From JAYWIG01 sp043789035 (GTDB taxonomy: Bacteria > Pseudomonadota > Gammaproteobacteria > Burkholderiales > Burkholderiaceae_E): a DNA stretch of 9,523 nt. Location: contig JAYWIG010000249.1 in the NCBI GenBank assembly GCA_043789035.1, forward strand, positions 1 through 9,523, in the 5' to 3' direction. Numbering within the stretch: the first letter of the stretch is position 1; each line of letters opens with the position of its first letter. A model generated the notes under the pieces. That model searched no databases. It was not told the origin of the DNA and saw only the letters and a program-made list of their open reading frames with translations. A program made the translations under genes and the position numbers. Shown piece by piece: positions 7,264 through 9,523 of this stretch.

Positions 7264-8184
7264 ATGTCGATGGCAGATCGCGATGGCTTTATTTGGATGG
7301 ATGGAAAAATGATTGATTGGCGTGATGCCAAGATTCACGTACTCACCCATAGCCTACATTACGGAATGAGTGTTTTCGAAGGTGTGCGAGCCTACAAAAC
7401 TACCGACGGGACCGCAATTTTCCGCTTGGCTGAACATACCCAGCGCTTTTTCAACTCGGCGAAAATATTCCAAATGCAATTGGCGTATTCGCCCGAAGAA
7501 CTCATTCAAGCGCAAAAAGATGTCGTGCGGCTTAACGAACTTGAGGCTTGTTATCTAAGACCGATTGCTTGGCTTGGATCAGAGAAAATGGGCGTTGCGG
7601 CGCGTGGCAATACTGTTCATGTCGCTATCGCCGTTTGGCCTTGGGGTGCTTATCTTGGCGCGGAGGGTATCACCAAAGGTATTCGCGTTAAAACATCGTC
7701 ATTTACTCGGCACCATGTCAATGTTTCGATGGTGCGAGCTAAAGCGAGTGGTTACTACATTAACTCGATCCTCGCCAATAGTGAGGCCACAGCAGATGGC
7801 TATGACGAAGCCTTGCTACTCGATACCGAAGGTTATGTATCGGAAGGATCGGGTGAGAACGTTTTTATGGTTCGCAATGGAGTGCTTTATACCCCCGATG
7901 TCGCTTCATGTTTGGACGGAATAACTCGTGACGCAATTTTGACGATTGCCCGGGACGAAGGCATCGAAGTAAAAGAGAAACGAATTACTCGCGACGAAAT
8001 GTATTGCGCCGACGAGGCTTTCTTTACGGGCACTGCAGCCGAACTAACGCCGATTCGAGAACTCGACAGGCGAATGATTGGAAATGGCAGCCGGGGGCCG
8101 ATCACGGAAAAGCTGCAATCGATATTCTTTGATGTGCTGGCTGGCAAAAACCCCAAGTATGGCGCGTGGCTTGCTAAAATATAG
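7264..8184 (+). CDS. ilvE: Branched-chain-amino-acid aminotransferase
   Basis: A fold-type IV PLP enzyme of 306 residues that exchanges the amino group between glutamate and the keto acids of leucine, isoleucine and valine in the cytoplasm. Landmarks include the N-terminal FIWMDGKMIDWRDAKIHV (9-26), HSLHYGMSVFEGVRAY (29-44), the expected Schiff-base lysine K160 in RAKASGYYINS, and SEATADGYDEALLLD (173-187). The cofactor stretch SEGSGENVFMV (193-203) holds the conserved glutamate (E194), and TGTAAELTPI (255-264) lies near the end. Length and motifs match proteobacterial IlvE class I and show no sign of damage. AGAGG lies about six bases before the ATG. The gene heads a short plus-strand cluster with the zinc-finger and glycosyltransferase-like genes, an order resembling the ilvE-waaF neighbourhood of other gammaproteobacteria. 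D-amino-acid aminotransferase is a less likely relative. Confidence 0.96.
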   Translation: MSMADRDGFIWMDGKMIDWRDAKIHVLTHSLHYGMSVFEGVRAYKTTDGTAIFRLAEHTQRFFNSAKIFQMQLAYSPEELIQAQKDVVRLNELEACYLRPIAWLGSEKMGVAARGNTVHVAIAVWPWGAYLGAEGITKGIRVKTSSFTRHHVNVSMVRAKASGYYINSILANSEATADGYDEALLLDTEGYVSEGSGENVFMVRNGVLYTPDVASCLDGITRDAILTIARDEGIEVKEKRITRDEMYCADEAFFTGTAAELTPIRELDRRMIGNGSRGPITEKLQSIFFDVLAGKNPKYGAWLAKI

Positions 8185-8187
8185 GAT

Positions 8188-8385
8188 ATGACAGCTTCAA
8201 AGCAAACTCCAATCGAACTCGACGGGCATGATTTGCCTGCCGCCTGCCCCAATCCAAAAATGGCTTTGTGGTCATCACACCCAAAAGTGTATTTGGATGT
8301 GACGAAAACAGGCGAAGCCAAGTGCCCGTACTGCGGTACCGAATACAAACTTAAAGCGGGTACGGTGTTAAGTCATCATCATTGA
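8188..8385 (+). CDS. Small zf-CHCC zinc-finger protein
   Basis: A 65-residue protein of the zf-CHCC type, related to the zinc domain of mitochondrial complex I subunit NDUFS6. The probable zinc ligands are C20, H31, C46 and C49, in the pattern CPNP...HPKVYLDV...AKCPYCGTEYKL. The C-terminus ends in three histidines. Its role in bacteria is not established, so none is assigned. It starts two codons after the ilvE TAG and lies in the same reading frame. The only ribosome-site-like bases (AGGA) end one base before the ATG, which is too close to work normally, so translation probably depends on coupling to ilvE. The family is often found next to ilvE and LPS-core genes, which fits this context. 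Confidence 0.88.
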   Translation: MTASKQTPIELDGHDLPAACPNPKMALWSSHPKVYLDVTKTGEAKCPYCGTEYKLKAGTVLSHHH

Positions 8386-8392
8386 TACTTAG

Positions 8393-8439
8393 GTCACGCT
8401 CAGGCGCATAGGAAGGCGTCACTAAGCGCCAAGCGTGAC
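8393..8439. repeat. Long imperfect hairpin before the glycosyltransferase-like gene
   Basis: GTCACGCT (8393-8400) pairs exactly with AGCGTGAC (8432-8439). Inside it GGCGC (8403-8407) pairs with GCGCC (8426-8430), leaving only a small asymmetric bulge and an 18-base loop. It begins eight bases after the zinc-finger stop codon. Neither strand has a T-run after it, so it is not a standard intrinsic terminator. The GTG start at 8435 of the next gene lies within the 3' arm. It may be a weak or factor-dependent terminator, an RNA-stabilising stem, or a translational switch. Confidence 0.6.
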
Positions 8440-9496
8440 AAAATTTGCAGCAATGCTGGCTCGTACGCAGCACACTTGCTGCATGTTGTCTCAACCACCG
8501 CCCGGTGCTACAGCAAGTCTAATCGGGCCCACTCTCATTATCGCCCCTTGCGATGCTTCTCGGGCTCTGCTCACACAGCCAGCCTTAGGCCTTTGGCGCT
8601 TAAAAAACAAGAACAAAACCGCCATTGTGGTTGCCAATAGGCAGGTAGCGGCAATTTACGGCGCGATGCCCGAAATCAGTGAAGTAATCATTGCACCCGA
8701 GCATTTAACCGGTTCAGATGGGCTTTTGAATTTTCTGTCTCGACTTAAAAAGCGTGCGTTTGAGGACTCCTATTTACTTTGCAATCAGTTCGGTGCCCGA
8801 GCTCTTACGACAGCTTTAACCATTAATCGTCGCCACCCATTTAAGAAAATATCTACCGCGAGCAATATTTTTGGTCATCGAAGCGAGGATTACGCGGCGC
8901 TTTTACTTAATTTAGGGTCTGTTGCCGAGGTTCCCATCAATCTACCTGTTCCTGCACTCAGGGCCGACGGGGAGCAGCAGCGACGACTTTTGGAGCAATG
9001 CGGGATTGAAGTTGAATTTTTCGGCACCGCAGGACAACTTTCCAGGCTTCGAAGCAACTTTCCAATTTTCGTTGTGCAACTCACGAATACTCCGAACGTA
9101 AGCGTTTTGCGCGGACAAATTCTCGATCTCTGTTTAAAACGATGGCCAAAAGCACTGGTTATGATGCTGCATAGCAATGAAATTGAGCTTTTCAACCTTG
9201 GCAAAGGCTTACAAGTTTCTCGAAAAATCTCTGATCTTACTTTGAACAGTAAACTTGCATTAATCTCATTGGCAGCAGTGGCCATTACGGACGAAACATT
9301 GCTTATACAACTTAGCGACGCTTTTTGCACGCCGGTAGTTTGCCTAGAAACCAACTCTATTCAAAGGGCCCCAAGGTGGCCAAGCCACCAAGGAAGATTT
9401 GCGCAGTCTTCGGTCGCAATAGACGAAATTCTTCAGTGTATGGAAAAAGTTCTTCGGTTTGATCGGCAACACCAAGGGCTGTCTAAGACAACCTAG
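8435..9496 (+). CDS. Divergent glycosyltransferase family 9 (heptosyltransferase-like) protein, possibly inactive
   Basis: 353 residues from a GTG start. The layout follows the ADP-heptose:LPS heptosyltransferases (WaaF/WaaC), which add heptose to the LPS inner core at the cytoplasmic face of the inner membrane. TLIIAPCDASRALLTQP (33-49) matches the N-terminal PSWVGDxVMAQ region, CNQFGARAL (116-124) matches the LPNSxKSAL strand, and AITDETLLIQLSDAFCTPVV (283-302) matches the NDSGLMHxAAALGxPVV region. In this by-eye alignment key residues are lost: the N-terminal Gly-Asp becomes S42-R43, and the D-S/T-G-x-x-H motif becomes E287-T-L-L-I-Q292. The frame is open throughout, so it is diverged and not simply broken. 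The start is uncertain: no ribosome site precedes GTG 8435, ATG 8453 or ATG 8483, and the family normally begins close to residue 30. It is called GT9-like by position and layout; heptose transfer activity is doubtful. Confidence 0.65.
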   Translation: MTKFAAMLARTQHTCCMLSQPPPGATASLIGPTLIIAPCDASRALLTQPALGLWRLKNKNKTAIVVANRQVAAIYGAMPEISEVIIAPEHLTGSDGLLNFLSRLKKRAFEDSYLLCNQFGARALTTALTINRRHPFKKISTASNIFGHRSEDYAALLLNLGSVAEVPINLPVPALRADGEQQRRLLEQCGIEVEFFGTAGQLSRLRSNFPIFVVQLTNTPNVSVLRGQILDLCLKRWPKALVMMLHSNEIELFNLGKGLQVSRKISDLTLNSKLALISLAAVAITDETLLIQLSDAFCTPVVCLETNSIQRAPRWPSHQGRFAQSSVAIDEILQCMEKVLRFDRQHQGLSKTT

Positions 9497-9523
9497 CTTT
9501 TTGTCTAACATAAAGCGTACAAT

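Noticed and set aside
7887..8348. 153-codon minus-strand open frame opposite ilvE and the zinc-finger gene
   Set aside because: It spans the 3' end of one well-supported gene and most of the next on the opposite strand and shows no recognisable protein features.
8890..9354. 154-codon minus-strand open frame opposite the GT9-like gene
   Set aside because: The plus-strand frame is longer, keeps GT9 landmarks from end to end and fits the gene order. The antisense product is Ser/Cys-rich with no motifs.
9497..9523. Terminator after the GT9-like gene
   Set aside because: A short T-run follows the stop, but no stem precedes it and the window ends after 27 bases.

Overview
The window looks like ordinary chromosome of a Gram-negative, probably gammaproteobacterial, organism with moderate GC. 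This is inferred from the ilvE / zinc-finger / heptosyltransferase-like gene order, which recalls the ilvE-waaF neighbourhood of Pseudomonas-type gammaproteobacteria, and from a urea uptake operon with an apparent sigma-54 promoter. I see no mobile elements, CRISPR arrays, tRNAs or rRNAs, and no gene-free stretch longer than 300 bases.

Left two thirds (minus strand, read right to left): a complete urtA-urtB-urtC-urtD cluster and most of urtE, encoding the five-part ABC importer for urea and short-chain amides. UrtA is the periplasmic binding protein, UrtB and UrtC the two permeases, UrtD and UrtE the two ATPases. urtB/urtC and urtC/urtD are joined by ATGA stop-start overlaps. urtD/urtE overlap by 11 bases, with urtE starting at a TTG. 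urtE runs off the left edge. Upstream of urtA lies a textbook sigma-54 -24/-12 element (GG-N10-GC) with an NtrC-like dyad about 73 bases upstream of the predicted start, which points to nitrogen-limitation control. A hairpin followed by a U-run lies between urtA and urtB. It probably ends most transcripts after urtA, so that binding protein is made in excess over the membrane complex. Three GTCAAC repeats and AT-rich boxes follow it and could be a second, regulated start for urtBCDE.

Middle: an MFS transporter of unknown substrate, on the same strand and upstream of urtA, separated from it by 182 bases of regulatory DNA. It diverges from ilvE across a 144-base intergenic region.

Right (plus strand): ilvE (branched-chain aminotransferase), a 65-residue zf-CHCC zinc-finger protein two codons after the ilvE stop and in the same frame, then a 46-base-scale hairpin, then a glycosyltransferase family 9 (heptosyltransferase-like) protein. 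This last protein keeps the family layout, but the residues normally used for catalysis and sugar-nucleotide binding appear to be replaced. It is the most unusual item in the window.

I found no convincing evidence of a wholly new multi-gene system. The best leads are the degenerate heptosyltransferase homologue with its hairpin leader, and the layered control of the urt operon (sigma-54 promoter flanked by a 9-bp inverted repeat, internal terminator, repeat-bearing urtB leader).
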